This document shows positions 17,497 to 25,610 of a stretch of 64,000 nt of DNA, piece after piece. How positions within the stretch are numbered: position 1 is the first letter of the stretch; each line of letters opens with the position of its first letter. The translations under genes were made by a program, and so were the position numbers. The stretch comes from Fibrobacter succinogenes (lineage in GTDB: Bacteria; Fibrobacterota; Fibrobacteria; Fibrobacterales; Fibrobacteraceae), in NCBI GenBank assembly GCA_902762795.1, contig CACWPM010000022.1:1-64000 (forward strand). The letters are read 5' to 3'. Below the pieces are notes generated by a model that had not been told where the DNA came from, ran no database searches, and saw nothing but the letters and a program-made list of their open reading frames with translations.

Positions 17497-19332
17497 TTAT
17501 TCACCGTATTTCTTAAATCTGCTTCCGTATCCCTGAATAACAAGACCTAAAGAAAGGTAAAAATTACCGCCATTATCGCCAAGCGTGGGTGTGTTAAAGT
17601 TCTCGTAACCCGTTGACAATCTGAGCCCTATGCGGGCGTGGCCCGTGTCTATTTTTTTCATATCGCTTGGCTTGTCGATTTTAGGCTCGGTAAAGTAAAA
17701 ATCGAATGATGTTCCTATGTGAAATCCGCAACTTGTTTCTGATTTAAACGATTTTTTAGAAACTTTTTTTTGGAGGCTTGTGGCAACGATGGAAGGTCCC
17801 AGGAAAATTCGGTTTTCTAAGCGTGGAAACGAGAGAGTCTTTACTCCGATAAGAACGTTTATGAAAGCTCCGCTGATGAATGTGCTATCTGTGATGTCTG
17901 TGGAGCTAATGGCACGTATAAAAACTCCTGCGTCAAATTTTTTGTATGTTGCGTTAAACGAACCACCGAATGTTTCGCCTAAGGAGAATACTTTCTTGGC
18001 TTTGCCGAGCGGGACGCTAATGCCTCCGACGAAGCTGAATTGACCGGAAAAATTATTGAGAGTTGTTTCTCTGTAAAAATTTTTGATAATATATTCTTGC
18101 TGGTCGGTTTTCTTGATGCTGTCCGCGTTTGCTTTTACTAAGTTGTTTCGTTCTTCTAGATTTTCTGTGGTACTGGCACCTACTAAAACTCGCCAGAATG
18201 CTCTGTCTCCGGAACTGAACGAAACCATTGAGGTTTCAAGTTCCCCTGATTGAAATGTCTTTTTCAAAGAATCGAGTAATAGGGCTTGTATAGATTGCTT
18301 ATTCTTGTCTGTGTATGTGACTTGTATGTAATCCTTGTTGATGCCATTGTATATTTCAGAATCTTGACACTCCATGTTGTCTTTGAATGTGCGTAGATAA
18401 ATGCTCATGAACCGTTTTGTCGAACAGTCAAGTCCGGAGACTGGATCTATATATAATTTATCCATACTTTGTTCGATAAACGCGTCAAGGCTGTCCATTG
18501 TATTGCGAATTGTTTCGCGGTCGCCTGCCGCTAAAGCCTCTTTTATCCGTTCCTTGTAAATGACAGATTTGTTGTCCTGTAGTTCCGCAGTAAAGGTGTG
18601 GGGGAAGAATTTTTGGTTCCTGTTTTCGGGATCTGTTAACGAATTGAGTATGTCGTCGTCAATGGGAGCCGAATAGCCGTCGTCAAAGAAAACTCTTGTA
18701 GGTCTAGATTCGAACGGATGACGCCCCGTCAGTATGTCAATGTCAGTTTGGTCAAAGCTGAAATGAATTTTTTGTGTTGATGGCTCGATGAACGGACCCG
18801 AGCGGATAAGAAACTTTTTGGATACCGTTGAATTCCTGTTGTACTGCTTATCCCATTTTTTTGTTTCTCTGTTATAAATTCTTTTGACTTTGTATAAAAT
18901 TTCGACCAATGTATAGCTTGCGCTGCCGAGTACGCTGTCGTTGTAGGCATCCCTGAGTTCTTGCGTAGAAGAATGGAGCTGGTCGCGGAGCTCGTTGTAA
19001 AGTGGTCTTGCCCAGGAATCAAATAATTTACGGTCTTCGTCGGAGATTTTTTCGTCGTAGACGGTGGCGGTGTCGTTTTGGTTGAGGTAGGCGAGTGTTC
19101 TTGATGCTTCGTAATTTCCCCAAAACACAAAGGACGTGTCTTTGTTGAGACGGTCCAGTAAAGTGGTCTGCAGAGAATTGGGGGGACTTGCAAAATGGAG
19201 CCTGTCGTTATGTTCTTCGCAAAAAACATAACCGCAAGGTAAATCCGTGTAGGCAAAAGTGATGCCTGCAGCGAAAAAAAGAATCCCTAAAACGAACTTT
19301 ATATCGATTTGTATTTTGTTGTAATCAAACAT
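17497..19332 (-). CDS. Secreted or outer-membrane protein of unknown function
   Basis: A 611-residue protein that I cannot assign to a named family. A hydrophobic segment near residues 12-26 (FVLGILFFAAGITFAYT) reads as a signal peptide or anchor. The middle is charged and helix-rich, with conserved-looking cysteines (LPCGYVFCEEH, LDCSTKRF, MECQDSE). The last 170 residues alternate hydrophobic and polar residues with glycines (FSFVGGISVPLG, RIGLRLSTGYENF, NFYLSLGLVIQGYG), as in small outer-membrane beta-barrels. It is the first gene of a pair with the UvrA-like gene, two bases apart. No Shine-Dalgarno site is evident. The link between an envelope protein and a UvrA paralogue is unexplained. 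Confidence 0.6.
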   Translation of the reverse strand: MFDYNKIQIDIKFVLGILFFAAGITFAYTDLPCGYVFCEEHNDRLHFASPPNSLQTTLLDRLNKDTSFVFWGNYEASRTLAYLNQNDTATVYDEKISDEDRKLFDSWARPLYNELRDQLHSSTQELRDAYNDSVLGSASYTLVEILYKVKRIYNRETKKWDKQYNRNSTVSKKFLIRSGPFIEPSTQKIHFSFDQTDIDILTGRHPFESRPTRVFFDDGYSAPIDDDILNSLTDPENRNQKFFPHTFTAELQDNKSVIYKERIKEALAAGDRETIRNTMDSLDAFIEQSMDKLYIDPVSGLDCSTKRFMSIYLRTFKDNMECQDSEIYNGINKDYIQVTYTDKNKQSIQALLLDSLKKTFQSGELETSMVSFSSGDRAFWRVLVGASTTENLEERNNLVKANADSIKKTDQQEYIIKNFYRETTLNNFSGQFSFVGGISVPLGKAKKVFSLGETFGGSFNATYKKFDAGVFIRAISSTDITDSTFISGAFINVLIGVKTLSFPRLENRIFLGPSIVATSLQKKVSKKSFKSETSCGFHIGTSFDFYFTEPKIDKPSDMKKIDTGHARIGLRLSTGYENFNTPTLGDNGGNFYLSLGLVIQGYGSRFKKYGE

Positions 19333-19419
19333 TGTTTAAAAGATAATTATTAAATGTGAAAAGAACTGTATTTAATCCGATGAAATGTTACTTCGAATTA
19401 TTTTAGAAAGTCGTATGTT

Positions 19420-20086
19420 ATGAGAATGTTGCTCATTTTTTATTTGTTCTGTCTTGTTGTAGCTTGTTCTAGCAGCACTCCGAAATCATCGCCAGATGTT
19501 GTCGCATCAACGCCTTCTTGTAGTTCTGTATCTTCGTCAGCTTCGACTTTTGGCACCATGACAGATTCCCGTGATGGTCAAACTTACAAAACGGTGAAAA
19601 TTGGTGAACAGGTGTGGATGGCTCAGAACCTGAACTATAAAACGGACTCTAGCTTTTGCTATAACGATGTGGATAGCAACTGTACCAAGTATGGTCGGCT
19701 TTATCGGTGGGCTGCTGCGGTAGGATTGTCCAAGTGGTTGGCTTTTGCCAACGCAAATAGAATGGGAGACGTTGCTTGACGCCGTTGGCGGCCAGTCTTC
19801 GGCTGGCCCGCATCTCAAGTCCACTTCTGGTTGGAATGATAGTGACGGACCGGCGGAAAGCGGCAATGGTATGGATGATTTCGGCTTCTCGGCGCTTCCT
19901 GCTGGCTTTGGAGCTGAAGACGGTTATTTTGATAACGAGGGTTTTTTGGCAAATTTCTGGAGTTCGACAAAAGAAAATAATTATCGTTACGCGTATTCCA
20001 TGACTTTGTTCTACACCTTAGATGGAGCGGGCTTGTGTGGTTACTTCAAGTTCTACGGATTCTCCGTTCGTTGTCTCAAGGACTAG
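19420..20086 (+). pseudogene. FISUMP-domain (TIGR02145) lipoprotein, internally deleted and frameshifted
   Basis: The first frame gives a lipoprotein signal (VVACSSS, Cys16), a short serine linker and the start of a Fibrobacter major paralogous domain: DSRDGQTYKTVKIGEQVWMAQNLNY, broken here as DSRDGQTY then KTVKIGEQVWMAQNLNY, up to GRLYRWAAAVG. At about 19721-19728 the frame changes, and the domain resumes in another frame as CPSGWLLPTQIEWETLL, continuing normally through LKSTSGWN, GFSALPAG and SVRCLKD. The usual 20-25 residues between WAAAVG and CPSGW, often GYG/CG-rich, are missing. FISUMP proteins are abundant surface proteins of unknown function in Fibrobacter. The deletion is like those in guaB and sdhCAB, so assembly error is possible. 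Confidence 0.75.
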
Positions 20087-20388
20087 GCTTACAACCATTT
20101 GCCTTGTTAACAAAAGACTGCCTTGTGGCTGTTCAAAATTAGTTCTGCAATCAACTGCTGACAAAATAAACATTTTTGATAACGGTTGTTTGTAGAACAA
20201 ACGATCGCCTCGGTCATGACAACTTTTGCAAGCAAAGTTGTCGCGACTCTCGGCTTAGAATTGTTTGCAAAATTTGCAAGGTCTTGCTTTTTTTATTTTT
20301 CGTTGTAGATTTGTTTTGCTGCGAGAACTGTACGGCTTCTCCTTTGGAGAAAGATCGTTCTTTTCTATAAATTAACGGAGGGACTTTT
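20087..20388. other. Spacer upstream of the Rpn-like gene, with a hairpin
   Basis: No gene is seen in these 302 bases. GACAACTTT (20218-20226) and AAAGTTGTC (20234-20242) form a perfect 9-bp stem with loop TGCAAGC. TTGTTTG/AACAAACG and TTGCAAAATTTGCAA self-complementary stretches follow, then an AT-rich promoter-like region and a GGAGGG ribosome site before the next gene. Confidence 0.5.
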
Positions 20389-20919
20389 ATGAATCAATCT
20401 ATTCCTGAAAAGCTGAAAGGCAAAACATACATCGACCCGAGAACCGATACTGGATTCAAGAACCTGTTCGCCAGCAAGGAGACCATCAAGGACTTTGTTG
20501 ACGGAATCTTGCACCTGAAAGGCGACGACCAAATCAAGGATCTGAAATACTCGTTCGATGAGGCTATCCGGTTTCTGGTTCCCAATGAACGGAAAATTTC
20601 TCTGGACGCATTTTTGACCGAAGCGGAGAGAGAAATGACTACAAAAGAAGAACTTGCTTGTTGTCTCGCTTATGCTAAAAGAAAAATAGCAGAAGAAGCC
20701 ATAAAAGAAGCCTGAGAAGAAGTCTTAAAAGAAGCGAGAGAAGAAGCCATAAAAGAAGCTAGAAAAGAAGTCGAAGAAGCTAAGGAAGAAACTAGGAAAG
20801 ACACCAAGCTCGAAATGGTCGATGCCATGCTTGCTAATGGCAAATTGACCGACGAAGATATTGCGACCATTTCAGGTATTCCGCAAGAAGAAATCCGGAA
20901 GCGCAGAATACAACACTAA
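20389..20919 (+). pseudogene. Rpn/PD-(D/E)XK nuclease-family transposase-like gene, broken
   Basis: The N-terminus (YIDPRTDTGFKNLFASKE, FVDGILHLKGDDQIKDL) is that of the Rpn/PD-(D/E)XK nuclease-family transposase proteins that occur in many Fibrobacter copies. The central nuclease part that should follow KISLDAFLTEA is missing. The frame instead enters the C-terminal region (YAKRKIAEEAIKEA), meets an in-frame TGA at 20713-20715, and continues in the same frame through EEVLKEAREEAIKEA-type repeats to DEDIATISGIPQEEIRKR and the natural stop at 20917. Two independent lesions (a central deletion and a nonsense codon) make this a genuine pseudogene more likely than for guaB. GGAGGG precedes the ATG. 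Confidence 0.75.
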
Positions 20920-21050
20920 GTTAAGAAAATCCCCTTGACATAAGGTTGAACTATTGCGTCTATATAAAATCAGCCCGTGCAGTTCATTTGCTGCCGGGCT
21001 GTTTTAATTCCATTAGATGGGGCAAGGCCCCAACTCTTAGCGCTTCGCGC
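20920..21050. repeat. Spacer with two short hairpins
   Basis: GGGGC-aag-GCCCC (21019-21031) and AGCGC-ttc-GCGCT (21039-21051) are short perfect stems with three-base loops. They sit directly before the 3' end of the minus-strand gene and could help end transcription. Confidence 0.5.
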
Positions 21051-21650
21051 TTATTCCTTAAACGTGAATCTCAGTTCGCCGAATGGTGTGCGGAAATCCT
21101 TGTTCTTCAAGTTGTTTTCTTCGATGCCTGCAAAGAGCCGGTAGCCGCCGCCGATAGAAACTTCGAACAATTTTGTCACGCGGAAGTTGAATTGTGCCGA
21201 AAAGTCGGCGGTAAAGAATCCGTCTTCTGCCTTGAAACCATCTTCGTCGCCTTTATCCATGAAATCAACTTCGCCACCGCCAATGCTTACGGGGAGCGAA
21301 ATGGAGAAGATCCCGTTGCGGAAAACGACTGGTTCTGCAAAAACGCCAAAGGCGTGGTAGTCGATCATTTGCGAGTGACGGACTTTCGGGTTTTTTACGT
21401 TGCTCATGATCGATGATTGGTATGCACCGAAACTGATGTAGGGGTTCAGCGCAATGCCGATACGGATGTTCATGAAAATCGTCCCGTCGCGGGCGATTAA
21501 TGAATTTCCGCCGCTTATGCCAAGGAGCGCGCTCCACCCCGAGGATGCCTCCTCTTTTGGTTGATAATCGTCAGACCCTTGGAGCTTTGCATGAGAACTT
21601 ACGGCAAGGGTCAACGCCATAAGAATAGATGTGATAATTTTTTTCTTCAT
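21051..21650 (-). CDS. Small secreted outer-membrane-like protein
   Basis: A 199-residue protein with a clear Sec signal (MKKKIITSILMALTLAVSSHA). The mature part has alternating beta-strand character with repeated glycines (GWSALLGISGGNSLIA, FFTADFSAQFNFRV, VSIGGGYRLFAG) and ends in FGELRFTFKE, a C-terminal phenylalanine-rich strand typical of small outer-membrane beta-barrels. The function is not recognised. The ATG at 21650 overlaps the TGA of the upstream YihY-type gene (ATGA, bases 21647-21650), which fixes the start and implies translational coupling. An upstream in-frame start adding eight residues is not supported. Confidence 0.7.
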   Translation of the reverse strand: MKKKIITSILMALTLAVSSHAKLQGSDDYQPKEEASSGWSALLGISGGNSLIARDGTIFMNIRIGIALNPYISFGAYQSSIMSNVKNPKVRHSQMIDYHAFGVFAEPVVFRNGIFSISLPVSIGGGEVDFMDKGDEDGFKAEDGFFTADFSAQFNFRVTKLFEVSIGGGYRLFAGIEENNLKNKDFRTPFGELRFTFKE

Positions 21651-22612
21651 AGTCCGTCCGTGTTTCCTTCCCATCTCCAGTTCTTAGTGCTGACCGACGG
21701 CCAGTGGCAAATCGTCCACACGAGACTGTTGCCGCACAAAATGATCGACCAGACACCAAAGAGCAAGAAGAGGAATAGTGGGATAAAAGCTAGCGATCCG
21801 TAGAAAATGGACATGCGCGTGACCATTGCGGTTTGGATGAGCATCAAAATTTTCACGTAAATGTTGATGGCGAGCCAGGAAATCAGGGTGGAAAGCATCG
21901 AAGCCAAGAATAGTTTGCGTCGAGTGTAGGGCTTGTGTCCGCTTGGGCGGGCAGGCAATGCGTAGAGCATGATGAAAATCACGAGGAGGACCGCGATATG
22001 GAATGCGGAGTACCAGAAAGCCGTGATTAACGCCTTGATGACGTCCGGCGAAAAGTGAAAGCCATCGACAATGATGACCGAGAGCACGTTCTGCACATGG
22101 TTCACGAAGCCCGCGAACATCCCGACAACGGCAGCGCCGATCAGGAGAAATGGTGTATAAACCTTGATTTGGCGTACCAACGTTCTAGAAGTTTTGTTTT
22201 CCCAGACTACATTGAAGTTCGTTTCCAGGCTCCCGAAGGCGAGGATGAACGTGACGAAGAGACCGCCGGCGCCGATGAATCCAAGTTTTCTGATAGGAAT
22301 GTGCTCTGCATTTTCCACGATGTCCATAATCTGCTCGGTCGGCCAGTCCAGATTGAGCATGTCGATCACGATGGGGAGGTAATCCGAAATGAAGTTGCCG
22401 AAACCGACCGCAAGCGTAATCGATGTGAGCATGATGAGCAGCGGGACGACCGCCACGAGAGTCGTATAGGTTAGGGACGCCGCACGCGTCATTCCGTGGT
22501 AATACAGGAACGACTTTCCGGTGACAATCATGATTTTTACAAATGTGGGAGAACGTGCTGCGATGTGATCGAACAACCATTCCCACGAAAAATTTTTCCA
22601 CCAATGCGGCAT
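21647..22612 (-). CDS. YihY/BrkB-family inner-membrane protein
   Basis: A 321-residue polytopic protein with about six hydrophobic segments. The family hallmark is near residues 38-60: YYHGMTRAASLTYTTLVAVVPLL, seen here as HGMTRAASLTYTTL then VAVVPLL. IGAGGLFVTFILAFGSLE and MSIFYGSLAFIPLFLFLLF are other conserved parts. The family was once called ribonuclease BN by mistake; its role is not settled, though some members are linked to lipid or virulence phenotypes. It is the first gene of an ATGA-coupled pair with a small envelope protein. Confidence 0.85.
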   Translation of the reverse strand: MPHWWKNFSWEWLFDHIAARSPTFVKIMIVTGKSFLYYHGMTRAASLTYTTLVAVVPLLIMLTSITLAVGFGNFISDYLPIVIDMLNLDWPTEQIMDIVENAEHIPIRKLGFIGAGGLFVTFILAFGSLETNFNVVWENKTSRTLVRQIKVYTPFLLIGAAVVGMFAGFVNHVQNVLSVIIVDGFHFSPDVIKALITAFWYSAFHIAVLLVIFIMLYALPARPSGHKPYTRRKLFLASMLSTLISWLAINIYVKILMLIQTAMVTRMSIFYGSLAFIPLFLFLLFGVWSIILCGNSLVWTICHWPSVSTKNWRWEGNTDGL

Positions 22613-22891
22613 AATCGTGTCAAATATAGTTAAACGAATGACTTAAGTGACTTTTGAGGCGTTCGCTTCGTGTTTTTTTACGAAAAAATGTAGAGTTTGT
22701 GGTAAATTTTTCTGCAAAAATGGTTTTGAAACGTTGACAATTTATTCTTTAAATTTGTGGACTTTCTGTTTGAAATGTCAATTTGAAAGTAAAAAATATA
22801 ATATCCAATGTGGACTTTTTATTAAAAAATAGATTATATTAAATTGGAACATCTGTATGGTTTTTAACCTCGCTAGGAGCGATAGTTTTTT
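22613..22891. other. AT-rich control region upstream of the pectin island
   Basis: No gene is seen. Two TGTGGAC motifs (22756-22762 and 22809-22815) lie 53 bases apart in very AT-rich DNA. AGGAG near 22875 precedes the PL11 start. The same heptamer occurs twice upstream of the TIGR02147 gene (29656 and 29679), so it is a weak candidate for a shared control site. Confidence 0.35.
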
Positions 22892-25543
22892 ATGGGATAC
22901 AATTGGAGTTTTAAATCGATCGTTGTGAGTTCCGTTCTCGCGGCGTGGCTTGCCGTACCTTCTTTTGCGGCCTCTCGCCAGATGGAAAATTTGACACGTG
23001 GACTTACGGTTGCGAATGTCGGTTCGGGCGTTTTGGTAAGTTGGCGCTTGCTTGGAACGGACGATCCGACAACGGAGTTCAACCTCTATCGCGATGGCGA
23101 AAAAATTGCAACGATTGCCAAGACGGCGGGAACCAACTATCTGGACAAGGATGGGAAAGTTACGTCCAAGTACGCGGTTTCCGCCGTGTCGGGTGGCAAG
23201 GAAGGTGAAAAGGCTTCTGCCGAAATCGTCTTCACGGATGCCAAAAAAGACGTGAACAACGTCAATTTCCCGTACAAGGTTTTAAAGCTCGATGTTCCGA
23301 AATCGCAGAAAATGCCGGACGGCTCCACCTGCACCTACACCCCGAACGACATGAGCGTGGGCGACCTCGATGGCGACGGTCAGCTGGATTTGGTTCTAAA
23401 GTGGGACCCGAGCAACGCGCAGGACAACTCGAAGGACGGCTATACGGGCTCGGTCTTTGTCGACGGCATGAAGTTGGACGGCACGAGGCTTTGGAGAATT
23501 GACCTCGGCAAGAATATCCGCGCCGGTGCGCACTACACGCAGTTCATGGTCTACGACCTCGATGGCGACGGGATTGCCGAAATTGTGATGAAGACTTCCG
23601 ACGGCACTGTCGACGGCAAGGGCAAGGTGATTGGCGACGCAAGCAAGGACTACAGGACGTCTGGCGGCCGCATCATGAGCGGCAACGAATTCTTGACTGT
23701 GTTCAACGGGCGCACGGGTGAAGAAGTGACCACGATTGACTATTGGCCCAAGCGCAATATTACGAATTCCTGGGGCGATACCTACGGCAACCGCAGCGAA
23801 CGCATGCTTGCGGCAGTGGCCTACCTCGATGGCAAACATCCAAGTGTCATCATGAACCGCGGCTACTACACGATGGCTTATCTCGTCGCATACGATTTTG
23901 ATGGGAAAAAATTGACTGAACGTTGGAGACATGTCTCCGATAAGTCGGGTCAGGGGCTTTATGGTGAAGGCAACCACAATCTTTCCGTAGGCGATCTCGA
24001 TGGCGACGGCAAGGACGAAATTGTCTTTGGCGCTGCGGCCCTCAAGTCCGATGGTACGCTCCTTTACCGTACCGGGTTCGGTCATGGCGATGCCATGCAC
24101 CTTTCGGACATGGATCCGGACAATCCAGGCTTGGAACTTTTCGATGTCCACGAGGACAAGCAGAACAAGTACAGCGAAGAATTCCGCGACAAGGATGGCA
24201 AGGTCATTTGGGGAACGACCCAGACTGCGGCCGGAAACGTAGATAACGGCCGTGGCATGGCCGCTGACGTCGATTCCAACAGCCGCGGTTTCGAGATGTG
24301 GTCGGGGACCAGCAAGGGCATCCGCTCCGTCAAGGGAGATGTCATTTCCACGACAGGCCTTTCGCAGAATTTCCGCATTTATTTCGATGGCGACTTGCAG
24401 GACGAACTGATGGACGGCACCGGCAGCCCGACGGTGGAAAACGGAGGTAGTACGGGTGGAAAGATCGACAAGTACAATTCGAGCAAGAAGACTTTGGACC
24501 GTCTCTTCAGCTTCTATAACGTGGAAGGCGCTTCGCTCAACAACTGGACCAAGGCGAATCCCTGCATCGTTGCCGATCTCTTTGGCGACTGGCGCGAGGA
24601 GCTCATCGTGCGTTCCGGTTCCGACCCTTCGAAGGTCATTATCTTTACGACTCCGTTTACATCGCCCTACCGCGTTTATACGTTGATGCACGATTCGCAT
24701 TACCGCGTCTCGATCGCCTGGCAGAACGTGGCCTACAACCAGCCGCCTCACTTGGGTTATTACCTGCCGGATGCAGTCAAGAAACTCACGGCTCCCGATA
24801 TTTATGTTGTCGGAGGAAATGTTGTAGTGCCGGTGGATACGACACCTGTCGTGAACAACGGAAAGTCAACGATGGATGCCTCCAAACCGAAGGATGGCGC
24901 AGGCTGGACTGAAACAACGAATGCGGGATTCCTTGAAAACGGCTATTACAATTTTGAAAATACTCTAGCCAGTTATGGCGTGTGGGAAATCTTTTCTCCG
25001 AAAGATGCAAAGACAACGCTTACAATCCGCTATGCTAGTGGTAGCGAAGATGCTCGCGATATGTCTCTTAGCATGAATGGAAAGTCCGCAGGAACGGTAA
25101 GTTTCACGTCGACAGGCGAGTGGACGACTTATAAAGAAGCGAAGATAGATGTGTCGCTGAAGGCCGGAGTCAACACTCTCAAGCTTTCTTCGATGACGAG
25201 CGATGGTGGCCCGAATATCGATATGTTCACGTTCGGCATCGATGGCGTGGTACTTTACGATGGATCGAAGGTCGTGCCTCCGGTGGCTATTGAACAGCAA
25301 ATGTTTATGCCGCATGTCTACAATCCGGTGACTGGAATTCTCAAGACGCATGAAGCGGGACTTGCCGAAATTTATGCTTACGATGTGACGGGGGCGCTCG
25401 TGTGTGGAATTTCTCGTAATGTGACGGCGGGATCTTCTGAAATGAAATTCGATCATGATATGTTGCCACGTGGATTTTACATGGTTGTTGTGAAGTTGAA
25501 TGGACGGTTGGTTTCAAAATTGTTGTACAATGCGATAAAATAA
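22892..25543 (+). CDS. PL11 rhamnogalacturonan lyase with CBM35-like domain and C-terminal sorting domain
   Basis: PL11 enzymes cleave the rhamnose-galacturonate backbone of rhamnogalacturonan I by beta-elimination. The 883-residue protein has a signal peptide ending near FAASR, an N-terminal beta domain, then a beta-propeller with repeated calcium-binding loops (VGDLDGDGQLDLVLKWD, YDLDGDGIAEIVMKTSDG, VGDLDGDGKDEIVFG). Family motifs SGNEFLTVFNG, SWGDTYGNRSERML and HDSHYRVSIAWQN are present. Residues of about 640-790 form a CBM35-like module (DGAGWTETTNAGF, TSDGGPNIDMFTFGID). The end (GLAEIYAYDVTGALV to LLYNAIK) looks like a type IX secretion sorting domain. It leads the pectin island. Confidence 0.92.
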   Translation: MGYNWSFKSIVVSSVLAAWLAVPSFAASRQMENLTRGLTVANVGSGVLVSWRLLGTDDPTTEFNLYRDGEKIATIAKTAGTNYLDKDGKVTSKYAVSAVSGGKEGEKASAEIVFTDAKKDVNNVNFPYKVLKLDVPKSQKMPDGSTCTYTPNDMSVGDLDGDGQLDLVLKWDPSNAQDNSKDGYTGSVFVDGMKLDGTRLWRIDLGKNIRAGAHYTQFMVYDLDGDGIAEIVMKTSDGTVDGKGKVIGDASKDYRTSGGRIMSGNEFLTVFNGRTGEEVTTIDYWPKRNITNSWGDTYGNRSERMLAAVAYLDGKHPSVIMNRGYYTMAYLVAYDFDGKKLTERWRHVSDKSGQGLYGEGNHNLSVGDLDGDGKDEIVFGAAALKSDGTLLYRTGFGHGDAMHLSDMDPDNPGLELFDVHEDKQNKYSEEFRDKDGKVIWGTTQTAAGNVDNGRGMAADVDSNSRGFEMWSGTSKGIRSVKGDVISTTGLSQNFRIYFDGDLQDELMDGTGSPTVENGGSTGGKIDKYNSSKKTLDRLFSFYNVEGASLNNWTKANPCIVADLFGDWREELIVRSGSDPSKVIIFTTPFTSPYRVYTLMHDSHYRVSIAWQNVAYNQPPHLGYYLPDAVKKLTAPDIYVVGGNVVVPVDTTPVVNNGKSTMDASKPKDGAGWTETTNAGFLENGYYNFENTLASYGVWEIFSPKDAKTTLTIRYASGSEDARDMSLSMNGKSAGTVSFTSTGEWTTYKEAKIDVSLKAGVNTLKLSSMTSDGGPNIDMFTFGIDGVVLYDGSKVVPPVAIEQQMFMPHVYNPVTGILKTHEAGLAEIYAYDVTGALVCGISRNVTAGSSEMKFDHDMLPRGFYMVVVKLNGRLVSKLLYNAIK

Positions 25544-25610
25544 CAAGGGTGCGTTCCGGGGCTTGTGCTCTCGGAATTGCTCTTTTATTGGAGCTTAAAG
25601 GGGTTTACAA

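Noticed and set aside
22647-22832. Small ORF upstream of PL11 with several cysteines
   Set aside because: It lies in a very AT-rich control region, lacks a ribosome site and has phenylalanine/lysine-rich noise-like composition.
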